NCBI GenBank assembly: GCA_002436065.1
Contig: DIXP01000070.1
Location: 1 to 51,637, forward strand
DNA from: Chloroflexi bacterium UBA6077
GTDB taxonomy: Bacteria; Chloroflexota; UBA6077
DNA length: 51,637 bases
Direction: 5' to 3'
Below are positions 7,870 to 16,446 of this stretch, piece by piece. Positions within the stretch are counted from its first letter, which is position 1; each line of letters begins with the position of its first letter. A program made the position numbers and the translations under genes. The notes beneath the pieces were generated by a model. That model searched no databases and was not told where the DNA came from. It worked only from the letters and a program-made list of their open reading frames with translations.

Positions 7870-8673
7870 ATGATCGTCGTAGACAGGCACGAGGTCTTCA
7901 TCTCCGGCATGCAATTCGAGCAGCAGCTGAAGTCCGGCTCCATGTCGATCCTGGAGGTCGCGCCGATAGCGGCCAGGCTTGGCGCCGTGGGGGTGGAATA
8001 CCGTGACATCTACTGGAAGAACAAAGCTATCGAACTCCCAGCCGTTCGAGATCAACTGCATGCACTAGGACTAAAGGCAGCCTATGCCATTGTGACCGGG
8101 CTATACAATCGGGACCAGGCACAGCGGAGCCAGCTGCTCCAGGATCTGGAGGATGCTCGCACCTTGGGGGCACGCATAATCCGCGTCTTCCGGGGCGAGC
8201 GAGTCACCGAACCCGAGGACACCGCGATGCTCGAGGCTGGTCGGGCCTTCGTTCGGCGCGCCGAAGGCTACGGTATGGAGGTGGCTCTGGAGAACACCCC
8301 ATCCCCTCCAGGGAGCACGATCGACGAGATTGGGGAAGTACTGGAGCAGATCGACTCACCGGCCCTGGGCACCAACCTCGACTTCGCGAACTACGCGCGA
8401 AACGACGAGGACCCATCCAGGGCGATCGAACAGTTCGCATCCAGGATCCTCTTCTCCCATTTGAAGGACGTTCGAGTCGATCCGCAGGGTCGGAAGAACG
8501 TCTATCTGGGGGGTGGCACCGGCTACTTGCCGCTGAAGGGGCTCCTGGAAGCGCTGGTTGCCACGGGCCGCTCCTTCCCCTTCTGCTTCGAGTTCCAAAG
8601 CGATGGCGACCCGGAGGGGGAGATCGCCAGGAGCATGCAGTACCTGGCCGCCCTGGGTCTAGAGAGCAAGTAG
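7870..8673 (+). CDS. Sugar phosphate isomerase/epimerase (AP endonuclease 2-type TIM barrel)
   Basis: A 267-aa predicted TIM-barrel protein of the xylose isomerase-like superfamily. Acidic and His residues at strand ends fit the metal site: Glu in VGVEYRD, Glu in VALENT, Asp in LGTNLDFAN, His in FSHLKD and Glu in CFEFQS. Members isomerise or epimerise keto sugars and polyols, or cleave keto-inositols; the substrate here is unknown. The ATG at 7870 is about 11 bases after AGGGG; ATGs at 7825 and 7861 are in frame but worse placed. The EamA exporter gene follows after 5 bases, so the two are probably co-transcribed from the promoter at 7776-7805. Confidence 0.82.
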   Translation: MIVVDRHEVFISGMQFEQQLKSGSMSILEVAPIAARLGAVGVEYRDIYWKNKAIELPAVRDQLHALGLKAAYAIVTGLYNRDQAQRSQLLQDLEDARTLGARIIRVFRGERVTEPEDTAMLEAGRAFVRRAEGYGMEVALENTPSPPGSTIDEIGEVLEQIDSPALGTNLDFANYARNDEDPSRAIEQFASRILFSHLKDVRVDPQGRKNVYLGGGTGYLPLKGLLEALVATGRSFPFCFEFQSDGDPEGEIARSMQYLAALGLESK

Positions 8674-8678
8674 CATAC

Positions 8679-9551
8679 ATGTCCCACCGCTTTACCGGTG
8701 CCCTGGCCGCACTGAGCGCCGTGTCGATCTGGGGCCTCACCTTCGTCCCGAGCAAGGTAGCCATGGCGGAGATGGGGCCCCTCACCCTGGCCGTCCTACG
8801 CTTCGGCATAGCCCTCGCCGTGGTGGCTGCCATTGCACACCGCAAGGGCATTCTCTTCACGAGCCCCAAGGCAGTTTCCTGGGGCACCCTGGCGTTGCTG
8901 GGCTTCACCAGCGTCACCCTCTACTACGGATTCCAGAACTTGGGGCTCGCCCGCACATCGGCCAGCGAGGCAGGCCTCCTCTCTGGATCCGTGCCGGCCC
9001 TCACGGCACTCCTCTCCGCCCTGGTGCTCAAGGAGCGGGTGAGCGTGCTCAGGGCGCTGGGCATCGGAGCGTCCATCGTGGGGGTGGCGGCGGTGATCCT
9101 GGCCGGCAGCGGCTCCGTGGGTGGAGGGTCGGTAGAGGGGGACCTGCTGGTGATGGTGGGCATGGTCGCCTGGGTCTTCTACACCCTAATCAACAAGGGG
9201 GTGGGAGGCAGGATGCCCGAGACCCTGTTCCTCACCTACACCATGGGCCTCGGCACTCTCTTCCTCCTGCCGGCCACCGGTGTGGAGGTCGTCCTGGTTG
9301 GCTTCGGACCCGTCTCGACGGCAGGCTGGCTCTCGGTGCTGTTCCTGGGCGTGCTCGGCTCGGGCGCCAGCTTTTTCTGCTGGAACGCCGCCCTGCGCTA
9401 CCTGGACGCCAGCGAAGCCGCCACCTACATCAACCTGGTGCCGGTCATCACCGTCCTCTCCGCCACGCTGATGCTGGGGGAGCCCCTGATCCCCGTCCAA
9501 CTGCTCGGCGGCGCCCTGGTCATCCTCGGGGTGTACCTCGCCAGCCGCTAG
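8679..9551 (+). CDS. DMT superfamily (EamA) transporter
   Basis: A 290-aa membrane protein of about ten predicted helices formed by two tandem EamA repeats. Landmarks are the N-terminal SIWGLTFVPSK segment and the second-half LRYLDASEAAT segment, typical of the family. EamA proteins usually export amino acids, metabolites or drugs; the substrate cannot be deduced. It is 5 bases downstream of the isomerase gene. A second, distant EamA gene lies at 50589-51452. Confidence 0.9.
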   Translation: MSHRFTGALAALSAVSIWGLTFVPSKVAMAEMGPLTLAVLRFGIALAVVAAIAHRKGILFTSPKAVSWGTLALLGFTSVTLYYGFQNLGLARTSASEAGLLSGSVPALTALLSALVLKERVSVLRALGIGASIVGVAAVILAGSGSVGGGSVEGDLLVMVGMVAWVFYTLINKGVGGRMPETLFLTYTMGLGTLFLLPATGVEVVLVGFGPVSTAGWLSVLFLGVLGSGASFFCWNAALRYLDASEAATYINLVPVITVLSATLMLGEPLIPVQLLGGALVILGVYLASR

Positions 9552-9705
9552 CGCTGGGACGCTCTGGTACGACCCTTGCCGACCATAGCTGGAGGTGCTG
9601 TTACTGACCGCTGCACGGGTAGCTGAAGAGCGGGTCCAGGGCGCAGCGCCTGGCAGGGTTTGGGATGTCCCCAAACATTCACCCACCTATGCAGAGGTCA
9701 GCAAC

Positions 9706-10173
9706 ATGGATGCATTCCGAGAGGTTGGTGTGGACGAGGAATTGGTACGGCGAGAACTGGATCGTCTTAACTGGAGCTATCCGCTGACGACGGCGGACAT
9801 CTTCGCGCAGCTCCCCAACCTGCCCGAAGACCTCTTCGGCGACCTGGCCGATGGCGCGATCTTCCACAACCCTGATGAGGTGATCGGCGCCCTGCGGGGG
9901 GAGATCGACCTGGACGCGGCGGACTTTCCGGCGGAGGGAGCGGAGTCCCTGGGTGGGCCGGCCGGTTACGGAGGATCTTCCACCGGTCGCCTGATCCTCC
10001 AGCCCTCCACTTCCCATGGCATCGGATCGGGCACCGATACAGGCGACACCGGCAGCGGGAACACCGAAGCAACTGGCTGGAGCAGGTCCGGCACCACCTT
10101 CGGCGAAGAGGCCGTCGAGGAGGAGCAGGAGTCCGAGATGGGCGGGGAGGAGCAGCCCGCGAACGAGCCCTAG
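9706..10173 (+). CDS. Small acidic protein of unknown function
   Basis: A 155-aa protein I do not recognise with confidence. The first 65 residues look folded (LNWSYPLTTADIF, FHNPDEVIGAL) and loosely recall DUF2795-type proteins. From about residue 75 it becomes Gly/Ser/Thr-rich, then a Glu-rich tail (EEAVEEEQESE), probably disordered. The ATG at 9706 follows an AGAGG site about a dozen bases upstream; the longer frame starting at 9595 adds an unconvincing extension. No signal peptide or membrane helix is visible. It is convergent with the MFS gene, 25 bases apart. Confidence 0.6.
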   Translation: MDAFREVGVDEELVRRELDRLNWSYPLTTADIFAQLPNLPEDLFGDLADGAIFHNPDEVIGALRGEIDLDAADFPAEGAESLGGPAGYGGSSTGRLILQPSTSHGIGSGTDTGDTGSGNTEATGWSRSGTTFGEEAVEEEQESEMGGEEQPANEP

Positions 10174-10198
10174 GGATAAGGAGTGGCGCTGATGGCTG

Positions 10199-11764
10199 TT
10201 ATGGGTACCGTCCTGCTCGTCGGCGTCGAAGCTGGGGCCGAGCATCCTCGGCCTCCCCCATCCGCCGGGGTAAGCTCGCGGGCTCGGCACCACCCGAACC
10301 ACGGACCAGGGAAGCGAGGACACCAAGGGCCGCGAAGGCTGCCGCGGCAAAATAGGCCCTCCGCATCCCCTCCATGAAGGCCGGCAGCGCCGCTGGGTCG
10401 ATCCCGCTGCCCGGCACCCCTATCTGCAGCGTCTCCAGATCCACCATGCTGTCTATCCCGGCTAGGCTGCCCAGAAGGAACGAAGCGGCCACGGCGACCC
10501 CCACCACCTGCCCCAGATTCCGCATGGAGGAGAGGATCGCGCCTCCGATCCCGAGGCAATTTCGCGGCACGTCTCCCATTACCGACCGATTGTTAGGCGC
10601 CTGGAACAGTCCTTGACCCAGGCCCAATAACAGCAGCCAGGCAAGCAGCTGCGGGTAGTCGGTATCGGCACCCAGGTTGGACAGCATCAGCAAAGCCACC
10701 CCGTTAATGGCCAGGCCCACGGAGCTGAGGACACGAGCCCCGAGGCGGTCGGAGAGCCAGCCGCTGATGGGAGCTACCACCGCCAGCATCAGCGCTGTAG
10801 GGGCCAGAAATATACCAGCGAGCAATGGATCGAAGCCTAGCACCAACTGCAGAAAGAGCGGCATCAGGTAGGCATTGGCCGAGATAGCCAGAAAGGAGAG
10901 TAGACCCGCCACGTTTCCAGCCGCATATATACGGCGGCGGAAGAGTGAAAGATCCACCAGAGGCTGCGCCACCCTCGACTCCACCGTCAGGAACAGGATG
11001 GAGAACAGCAGGAATGCGGCTCCCAGCAGCAGGATCTGCGGCGCGAGCCATCCGGTCTCGGGCGCCAGATTGAGCAGCAACAGCAGCACGACCAGCGCCA
11101 GGGCCAAGGACACAGTCCCTGCCCAATCGAAGTGCCTTTGGCCTGCTGGCAGTTCGCCGGAGATCCGTCGCTCGTCCATGATGCGCCAAGCCGCGACCGT
11201 TCCCACCGCCGCGATAGGAACCGTGATGTAGAAGATAGACCGCCAGCCCAACGACCCGATGAGGAGCCCGCCCAGGGCAGGCCCGAGGGTGAAGCCGATT
11301 GCGACGACCGCACCGTTGATGCCCAGAGCAATGCCTCGCTGCGAGGGCGGGAACACTGCCGTGACTATGGCAAAGCTCACGGCGGTGATCATGGCGGCGC
11401 CCACCGCCTGGAGCACGCGAAAGGCGACCAATTGCTCGACACCGGCCGAGAGGCCGCACAATGCGGAGCCCACAGCGAACAGCGCCAGCCCAACCGTGAA
11501 GATCGGTTTGCGCCCAACCATGTCACCTAAGCGGCCAAAGGGCAGCAGCAGAACGGCTATGGTTAGCAGATAGGCCACCACAACCCAGGTCACGGCATCC
11601 AGGGTAGCCCCGAGGCCAACCATGATGGTGGGCAGGGCGATGTTGACGATGCTGGCGTCCAGAGTGGAGATCAGGACGCCCACCCCTATCAGGGCCAGCA
11701 CCACCCATGGGTACCGCGGCCCTCCCACCAACCCCTGGTCCCCATTCCTCCGCCTCTCCACCAT
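10199..11764 (-). CDS. MFS drug/proton antiporter, 14-TM DHA2 (EmrB/QacA) type
   Basis: A 521-aa major facilitator exporter. The DHA2 motif LDASIVNIALPTI sits in the first helix, motif A appears as GRLGDMVGRKP between helices 2 and 3, and the length and hydrophobic profile fit 14 helices. Such proteins export drugs, dyes or metabolites in exchange for protons. The frame stays open to 12646, but that extension is antisense to the M20 dipeptidase gene and is not protein-like. The ATG at 11764 begins a normal family N-terminus, with GGAGG about a dozen bases upstream. No regulator gene is adjacent. Confidence 0.9.
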   Translation of the reverse strand: MVERRRNGDQGLVGGPRYPWVVLALIGVGVLISTLDASIVNIALPTIMVGLGATLDAVTWVVVAYLLTIAVLLLPFGRLGDMVGRKPIFTVGLALFAVGSALCGLSAGVEQLVAFRVLQAVGAAMITAVSFAIVTAVFPPSQRGIALGINGAVVAIGFTLGPALGGLLIGSLGWRSIFYITVPIAAVGTVAAWRIMDERRISGELPAGQRHFDWAGTVSLALALVVLLLLLNLAPETGWLAPQILLLGAAFLLFSILFLTVESRVAQPLVDLSLFRRRIYAAGNVAGLLSFLAISANAYLMPLFLQLVLGFDPLLAGIFLAPTALMLAVVAPISGWLSDRLGARVLSSVGLAINGVALLMLSNLGADTDYPQLLAWLLLLGLGQGLFQAPNNRSVMGDVPRNCLGIGGAILSSMRNLGQVVGVAVAASFLLGSLAGIDSMVDLETLQIGVPGSGIDPAALPAFMEGMRRAYFAAAAFAALGVLASLVRGSGGAEPASLPRRMGEAEDARPQLRRRRAGRYP

Positions 11765-12157
11765 GGAGAAAACAGCCTCCGACCCCCATACGTTGAGCGC
11801 TGACGGCGCACGGTGAGAAGGGCGAGGGAGTGCAAAGGCCATTCCAGCCATCGGGATGGCCTCGCAACTGGTATCGTGCGTCTGCTGGGAGCGCTGGCCC
11901 GCTGGCCCGCTAGAGTCAATCCACCATGCCCCCAGAGGTGGGAAACGGCGTATCGGGTCCGTCCTTGCGGGCGAGCCGCCCGCGCTCCCAGCCCTGGGCA
12001 GCCCACGGCCAGCCATCACAACACCGCGTCGGAGTACCGATCGCGACACGATGGGATCGGGAGCTGCATCTTGATTGAGATTACGCGGGGTTGCGTGTAG
12101 GATTGCCGCTGGCGGCCGATGGCCGGTAGCTGACTGTTTCCCTTCGGAGGTCGAACC
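11765..12157. other. Divergent intergenic region, no gene seen
   Basis: This 393-base gap separates the divergent MFS and M20 genes. It contains short G/C-rich near-palindromes around 11970-12000 (GCGGGCGAGCCGCCCGC-like) resembling dispersed repeats. I see no ORF or RNA gene and no confident promoter. Confidence 0.4.
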
Positions 12158-13498
12158 ATGCAGGACGTTTTCCAGTACGTGGACTCCCACCGCGACGAGA
12201 TGCTGTCCGATCTGTTCACCCTGGTCCGCCAGCCAGGCATCAGCACGCAGGGCACAGGGGTAGTGGAGACCGCCCAGATGCTGGTGGAGTTGATGCGCCG
12301 GATCGGCATCGAGACAACCGTCTACGAGACCGCGGGATTCCCCATCATCTACGGCGAGCTGAAATCCCCAGGCGCCACCAAGACGCTTCTCGCCTACGGC
12401 CACTACGACGTCCAGCCCCCGGAGCCACTGGAGCTGTGGAACACCCCTCCATTCGAGCCGACCATCAAGGACGGCCGGATCTGGGGTCGCGGCACGGCCG
12501 ACAACAAGGGGCAACTGCTTGCCCACATCTTCGCCGCGAAGGCGTTCCTCCAGACACGTGGCGCCCCGCCGCTGAACCTGAAGTTCCTCTTCGAGGGCGA
12601 GGAGGAGATGAACAGCCCCAGCCTCTGGCCATTCGTGGAGAGCCACAAGGGTCTGCTAAAGACCGACGCGGCGCTCACTGCCGATGGTCCCAGCCACCCC
12701 TCCGGTCGGCAGCTGATCAACTGCGGCGTGAAGGGAATGTGCTACGTGGAGATCAAGGCCAAGGGAGCGAATCGCGACCTCCACTCCATGCGCGGCCCAA
12801 TGGTATATAACCCCGCCTGGAAGTTGGTCCACGCCCTCGCGACCCTGAAGAACCGGGACGAGAAGATCCTGATTCAGGGTTTCTATGACGACGTTCAGCC
12901 CCCCACGGAGGCCGAGCTGGCAGCGGTGGATGCGATCCCCTACAACGCCGAGGCCATCAAGCGAGATCTGGATGTAGATGAGCTGATTGGTGGGGACGGC
13001 AGCTACTACCGCAACTTCGTCTTCGGCAACAGCTGCAACCTGGCCGGTCTGACCAGCGGCTACCAGGGACAGGGGATGAAGACGGTTCTGCCCAGTCGGG
13101 CCTCCTGCAAGATCGACTTCCGGCTGGTGCCCAAGCAGCGTCCGGAGGAGATAGTGGAGAAGCTACGAGCCCACCTGGAGGCGGGAGGCTTCGGCGATCT
13201 GGAGGTGGAGTACCTGGGTGGCTTCTACCCCTCCCGCACGCCGGTGGACCACCCCTACGTGCAGGGGGTTGTGCGTGCCACGAGGTTCGTCACGGGGAAG
13301 GAGCCTGTGCTCAGCCCCAACATGGCGGGAAGCGGCCCGGACTACCTGTTCACCGGCCTGCTGGGGCTGCCAAGCGTCTGGATGCCTCTCAGCCCGCACG
13401 ACTCCAATAATCATGCCCCTAATGAGAACATCTATCTGGAGGGCTACTTCGAGGGGATTAAGATCAGCGCCGCCATCATGGAGGAAACAGCGAAGTAG
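12158..13498 (+). CDS. M20 family dipeptidase
   Basis: A 446-aa cytoplasmic zinc dipeptidase of the M20 carnosinase/CNDP-like group. Zinc and catalytic residues are visible: His82 and Asp84 in GHYDVQP, bridging Asp115 in RGTADNKGQ, and general base Glu148 with ligand Glu149 in EGEEEM. The lid domain occupies the middle third, and a late His (SPHDSNNHAPNE) completes the site. The ATG has GGAGG nine bases upstream. With the Opp/Dpp transporter and the M20 amidohydrolase at 15147, it suggests peptide or amide scavenging, though these are separate transcription units. Confidence 0.9.
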   Translation: MQDVFQYVDSHRDEMLSDLFTLVRQPGISTQGTGVVETAQMLVELMRRIGIETTVYETAGFPIIYGELKSPGATKTLLAYGHYDVQPPEPLELWNTPPFEPTIKDGRIWGRGTADNKGQLLAHIFAAKAFLQTRGAPPLNLKFLFEGEEEMNSPSLWPFVESHKGLLKTDAALTADGPSHPSGRQLINCGVKGMCYVEIKAKGANRDLHSMRGPMVYNPAWKLVHALATLKNRDEKILIQGFYDDVQPPTEAELAAVDAIPYNAEAIKRDLDVDELIGGDGSYYRNFVFGNSCNLAGLTSGYQGQGMKTVLPSRASCKIDFRLVPKQRPEEIVEKLRAHLEAGGFGDLEVEYLGGFYPSRTPVDHPYVQGVVRATRFVTGKEPVLSPNMAGSGPDYLFTGLLGLPSVWMPLSPHDSNNHAPNENIYLEGYFEGIKISAAIMEETAK

Positions 13499-13573
13499 GA
13501 CGGACCGCAAGCGATCCGCCTCACTGCATAGAACTGAAGAGCGACGCACATAGTCTCAGGCTCCCGACTGCTC

Positions 13574-13915
13574 TCATCCCTCCCGCAGCAGCGCGGCCAC
13601 CTCGCGTTGGAGCGTCGGAAGTTTCGACTCGACGACATCCCACACAAGGCGGTCGTCCACCTGTGCATAGCCATGGATCAAGATGTTGCGAAAGGCAATG
13701 ATCCGCCTGTGCTCGGCGATCCTTTCTGCCAGAGCTTCGTCAATGCGGGCCAGTTGGGCCAACGCCTCGCCGATGATCTCGAACTGCCGCTCGACGGCTG
13801 AGCGCAGCATGGGGTCACCTTGGTAGTCAGCGAAGATCTTGCCTTCTGTAAATCGCGTGATGAGCCCCGCAGCCTTCGCCATGTCGAAGAGATACTTCTT
13901 CGCCTCAGGCCGCAT
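13574..13915 (-). CDS. hepT: HepT-like HEPN ribonuclease toxin
   Basis: A 113-aa helical HEPN protein. The RX4HXY motif is present as Arg76, His81 and Tyr83 in RNILIHGY. In characterised MntA/HepT systems this is the RNase active site, and the Tyr is AMPylated by the antitoxin. It is the second gene of the pair; its ATG overlaps the end of the nucleotidyltransferase gene by 11 bases (13905-13915), implying coupled translation. Upstream in-frame codons reach 14047 but are antisense-like and overlap the antitoxin. Convergent with the M20 gene, 75 bases away. Confidence 0.87.
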   Translation of the reverse strand: MRPEAKKYLFDMAKAAGLITRFTEGKIFADYQGDPMLRSAVERQFEIIGEALAQLARIDEALAERIAEHRRIIAFRNILIHGYAQVDDRLVWDVVESKLPTLQREVAALLREG

Positions 13916-14213
13916 AGAGCAACTCCTTGGTCTCCTCCACCATCTCGCGGAAATATGGATTGCTGACAGCGGAGGCGACGACCAGGTCCACGGGCCGACT
14001 AAACAGCGATTCCAATGCCTCCAACAGACCGAAGTACCGGTCGGCATAACCGGGGCCGATTGGCTGCTCGAACTCCACCAGAAAGTCCAAGTCGCTCGTG
14101 TCGGACTGGAACTTGCCTGCCGCAGCCGAGCCGAAAAGCTCCAGTCGGCGCACTCGAAACCGGCGGCACAGTGCTCCCAGTTCGGCTCGGTGTTGTTCGA
14201 CCTGAGGGATCAT
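13905..14213 (-). CDS. mntA: MntA-like nucleotidyltransferase antitoxin
   Basis: A 102-aa minimal nucleotidyltransferase. The GS...DxD motif has Gly28-Ser29, Asp41 and Asp43, with 11 residues between GS and the first Asp instead of the common 10. In the MntA/HepT family this enzyme AMPylates and silences the HEPN toxin. The ATG at 14213 has AAGGAGG seven bases upstream, stronger than anything before the longer in-frame start. It is the first gene of the two-gene operon. The extra residue in the motif loop is unusual but unlikely to break the site. Confidence 0.87.
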   Translation of the reverse strand: MIPQVEQHRAELGALCRRFRVRRLELFGSAAAGKFQSDTSDLDFLVEFEQPIGPGYADRYFGLLEALESLFSRPVDLVVASAVSNPYFREMVEETKELLYAA

Positions 14214-14439
14214 ACGTGCGCCTCCTTGCCCGGGGAACAGGTCCTGCCCTATTCTACCCCAACCGTCCAAGGATGCGAGTGAAGGTTGCGGAGAAGTCGC
14301 GGATTTCAGCCAGACGGCCGTTGCGCCGTCTACCAGGCTGCATTCAACGCCATCGAGGCGCTCTCCCTCCTGCTGTTGAGACGGACGACCCTGCCGTCAG
14401 TAAGCCGAGAAGTGCTTTGGCGGCATTCCATCGGCCGTA

Positions 14440-15054
14440 TCAGCCCCGGCAGTGGACGACCACGTTCTTCCCCACCTCGTCCACGCGGCATACCCGCAGG
14501 ATCTGGCGGATCCTGTTCAGGTGTTGCTCGGTCCGGCGGTCCTTGAAGAGGTTGAACACGACCTCGCCACGGCCCGCGATCGCCTTCAGCTTGCGGAGGA
14601 AGGGCTTGGCGATCGAACCGCGCTGGAAGTCGTAGCCAGCGAAGAGGTCCACGGCGATGAAGTCGAAAGGGCGGTCGCACGCATCCAGGTACTGGAAGGC
14701 GTCGCCGATCACCACCTTCAGGTTGGGGAGGTCCAGGCCGAACTGCTGCTGGGCGAAGCAGACCAACTCCTCGTCGCAGTCCACCCCCACCATCTGGATA
14801 CGTGGATAGCGGCGATCCAGGAGGTGGGCCAGGGTGCCCCCGCCGAGGCCGAGGAGCAGGGCTGTACGTGGCGATCCCTCGGGGAGCATGGCGGCCCAGT
14901 AGCCCGTGGGGGGGTGGTTTCCCTCCACTGCCACGGAGACGATCACCCCATCCACGAGAAGCGCCCTGCGGCCCTCATCCTCGCCCACCCGCAGCCTATT
15001 CGCCACCAGGAAAGCCCTCCCCCGATTCGTCACGTTCGTCACAAAGACTACCAT
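14440..15054 (-). CDS. Spermidine synthase-like SAM-dependent methyltransferase fold protein
   Basis: A 204-aa protein with the spermine/spermidine synthase catalytic fold. The glycine-rich nucleotide motif is LGLGGGTL; an acidic residue follows in VGVDCDEE, and DAFQYL and DLFAGYD correspond to the later motifs. It lacks the usual N-terminal beta domain and is shorter than true SpeE (about 280 aa), so polyamine synthesis is not assured; aminopropyl or methyl transfer is possible. I chose the ATG at 15054; the frame stays open to 15123. It lies downstream of the M20 amidohydrolase gene on the same strand. Confidence 0.72.
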   Translation of the reverse strand: MVVFVTNVTNRGRAFLVANRLRVGEDEGRRALLVDGVIVSVAVEGNHPPTGYWAAMLPEGSPRTALLLGLGGGTLAHLLDRRYPRIQMVGVDCDEELVCFAQQQFGLDLPNLKVVIGDAFQYLDACDRPFDFIAVDLFAGYDFQRGSIAKPFLRKLKAIAGRGEVVFNLFKDRRTEQHLNRIRQILRVCRVDEVGKNVVVHCRG

Positions 15055-15146
15055 AGCTGATCGCAAAGGGCGCGGAGAACACAGAGGGTGCCAGTGGGTC
15101 TCTGCGTTCTCCACGCCCTTCACAGTCAGTACCAGCAGGGGGCTCC

Positions 15147-16349
15147 CTACTGCTGCGGCTCGCGGCCGAGCTGCTCACGGAAGGTGGCCCGCAGCCGCTC
15201 CCGCAGATCGGGTCGCAGCATCACGTCCGCCCCGGTACAGGACAGCAGGGTGCAACCGGAGGCAATGGTCCCGTCGGCGTACTCGGTGGCGGAAGCCACC
15301 GCGAACTCCGGGCTGTGGCCTGGGATCCCCTTCTCGCAGATCTTGAAGTAGGGATGGATAGTAGGAACCAACTGGCTCACGTCGCCAATATCACTGGAGC
15401 CCACACCACCCTCTTCAGGTGGGGTTTCGTAGGGAATGCCAAGGGATTCCATGTTCTCCCGAAGGGTTTCGATCAACGCCCGGTTGCAGACTCGCACCTT
15501 GTAGCTGATACCCCGAGTCAACTTGGATTGAGCCCCTGTCTGCAATGCCGCCCCCTCTACCATCTGGGCGAACCTCTGCTCCAACTCCTCCAGGTCCCCC
15601 TGCTCTCTGGCTCGCACAAGGAATTGGGCGGCAGCGTAGTTGGGGACGATGTTGGGGGCATCGCCGCCGTGCGTGATGATACCGTGAACCCTCGTGCCGG
15701 GCTTCATCATCTGCCGGTAGGCATTGGCACCGTTGAACAGCTGAATCACCGCATCCAGGGCACTGATCCCCTTCTCGGGATAGGCCGAGGCGTGGGCCGA
15801 CTTGCCAAAGTACTCCACATGGAAGTGGGTCACCGCCAGTGAGCCGCGGTCGAGCAAGGTCGAGTCGCGGGGGTGCATAATGATGGCCGCATCGAGGCCT
15901 CGGAACACCCCTGCCTCGGCCATGATCACTTTGCCGCCTCCCCCCTCCTCCCCTGGAGTGCCGATCACCTGGATAGTCCCTTTCAGGTTGGGGAGGGCAC
16001 GCTTAAGGGCGATGCCTGAACCGATTCCCCAGACAGCCATAAGATTGTGGCCACAGGCGTGGCCGAGCCCCTCCAGGGCGTCGTATTCCGCCAGGAAAGC
16101 GACCCTCGGCTCACCCTGTCCCCAGGTGGCGACGAAGGCCGTCTCCAAGCCTGCCACCCCACGCTCGACAGAAAAGCCCTCCTTCTCGAGCTCCGCAGCC
16201 AGCAGGGCGGCCGTCTTGAACTCCTGGAACTTCACCTCGGGGTTGGCGTGGATCGCGTGCGACATCTCGATCAATCGGGGATTGAGAGCCCGAATCTCCC
16301 GGGCTATCCGCTCCTTCGCGGCTTCCACCGCGGCTTGCTCCACTGTCAT
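15147..16349 (-). CDS. M20 family amidohydrolase (AbgB/M20D-like)
   Basis: A 400-aa metal-dependent amidohydrolase. Metal-site segments include GHACGHNL, PGEEGGGGK, the Asp/His of IIMHPRDS and a late His (PGHSPEF). The family cleaves N-acyl amino acids, p-aminobenzoyl-glutamate or related amides and includes mammalian PM20D2. The order of motifs and length are normal, so it should be active. The start ATG at 16349 follows AGGAGG. It is one of two M20 enzymes in the window and belongs to a different subfamily from that at 12158. Confidence 0.88.
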   Translation of the reverse strand: MTVEQAAVEAAKERIAREIRALNPRLIEMSHAIHANPEVKFQEFKTAALLAAELEKEGFSVERGVAGLETAFVATWGQGEPRVAFLAEYDALEGLGHACGHNLMAVWGIGSGIALKRALPNLKGTIQVIGTPGEEGGGGKVIMAEAGVFRGLDAAIIMHPRDSTLLDRGSLAVTHFHVEYFGKSAHASAYPEKGISALDAVIQLFNGANAYRQMMKPGTRVHGIITHGGDAPNIVPNYAAAQFLVRAREQGDLEELEQRFAQMVEGAALQTGAQSKLTRGISYKVRVCNRALIETLRENMESLGIPYETPPEEGGVGSSDIGDVSQLVPTIHPYFKICEKGIPGHSPEFAVASATEYADGTIASGCTLLSCTGADVMLRPDLRERLRATFREQLGREPQQ

Positions 16350-16446
16350 GACACCCTCCTATGAAGTGGTGGTCCCGAATTCTAACCTTCGCCGCCAGGG
16401 GAGGACAACAGCGGGAGTCCCCCGCGGTCGAAATCCCCGAGTAAGC

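Noticed and set aside
11765..12646. 294-residue N-terminal extension of the MFS protein frame
   Set aside because: It is antisense to the M20 dipeptidase gene, lacks family similarity, and a good ATG with a ribosome-binding site exists at 11764.
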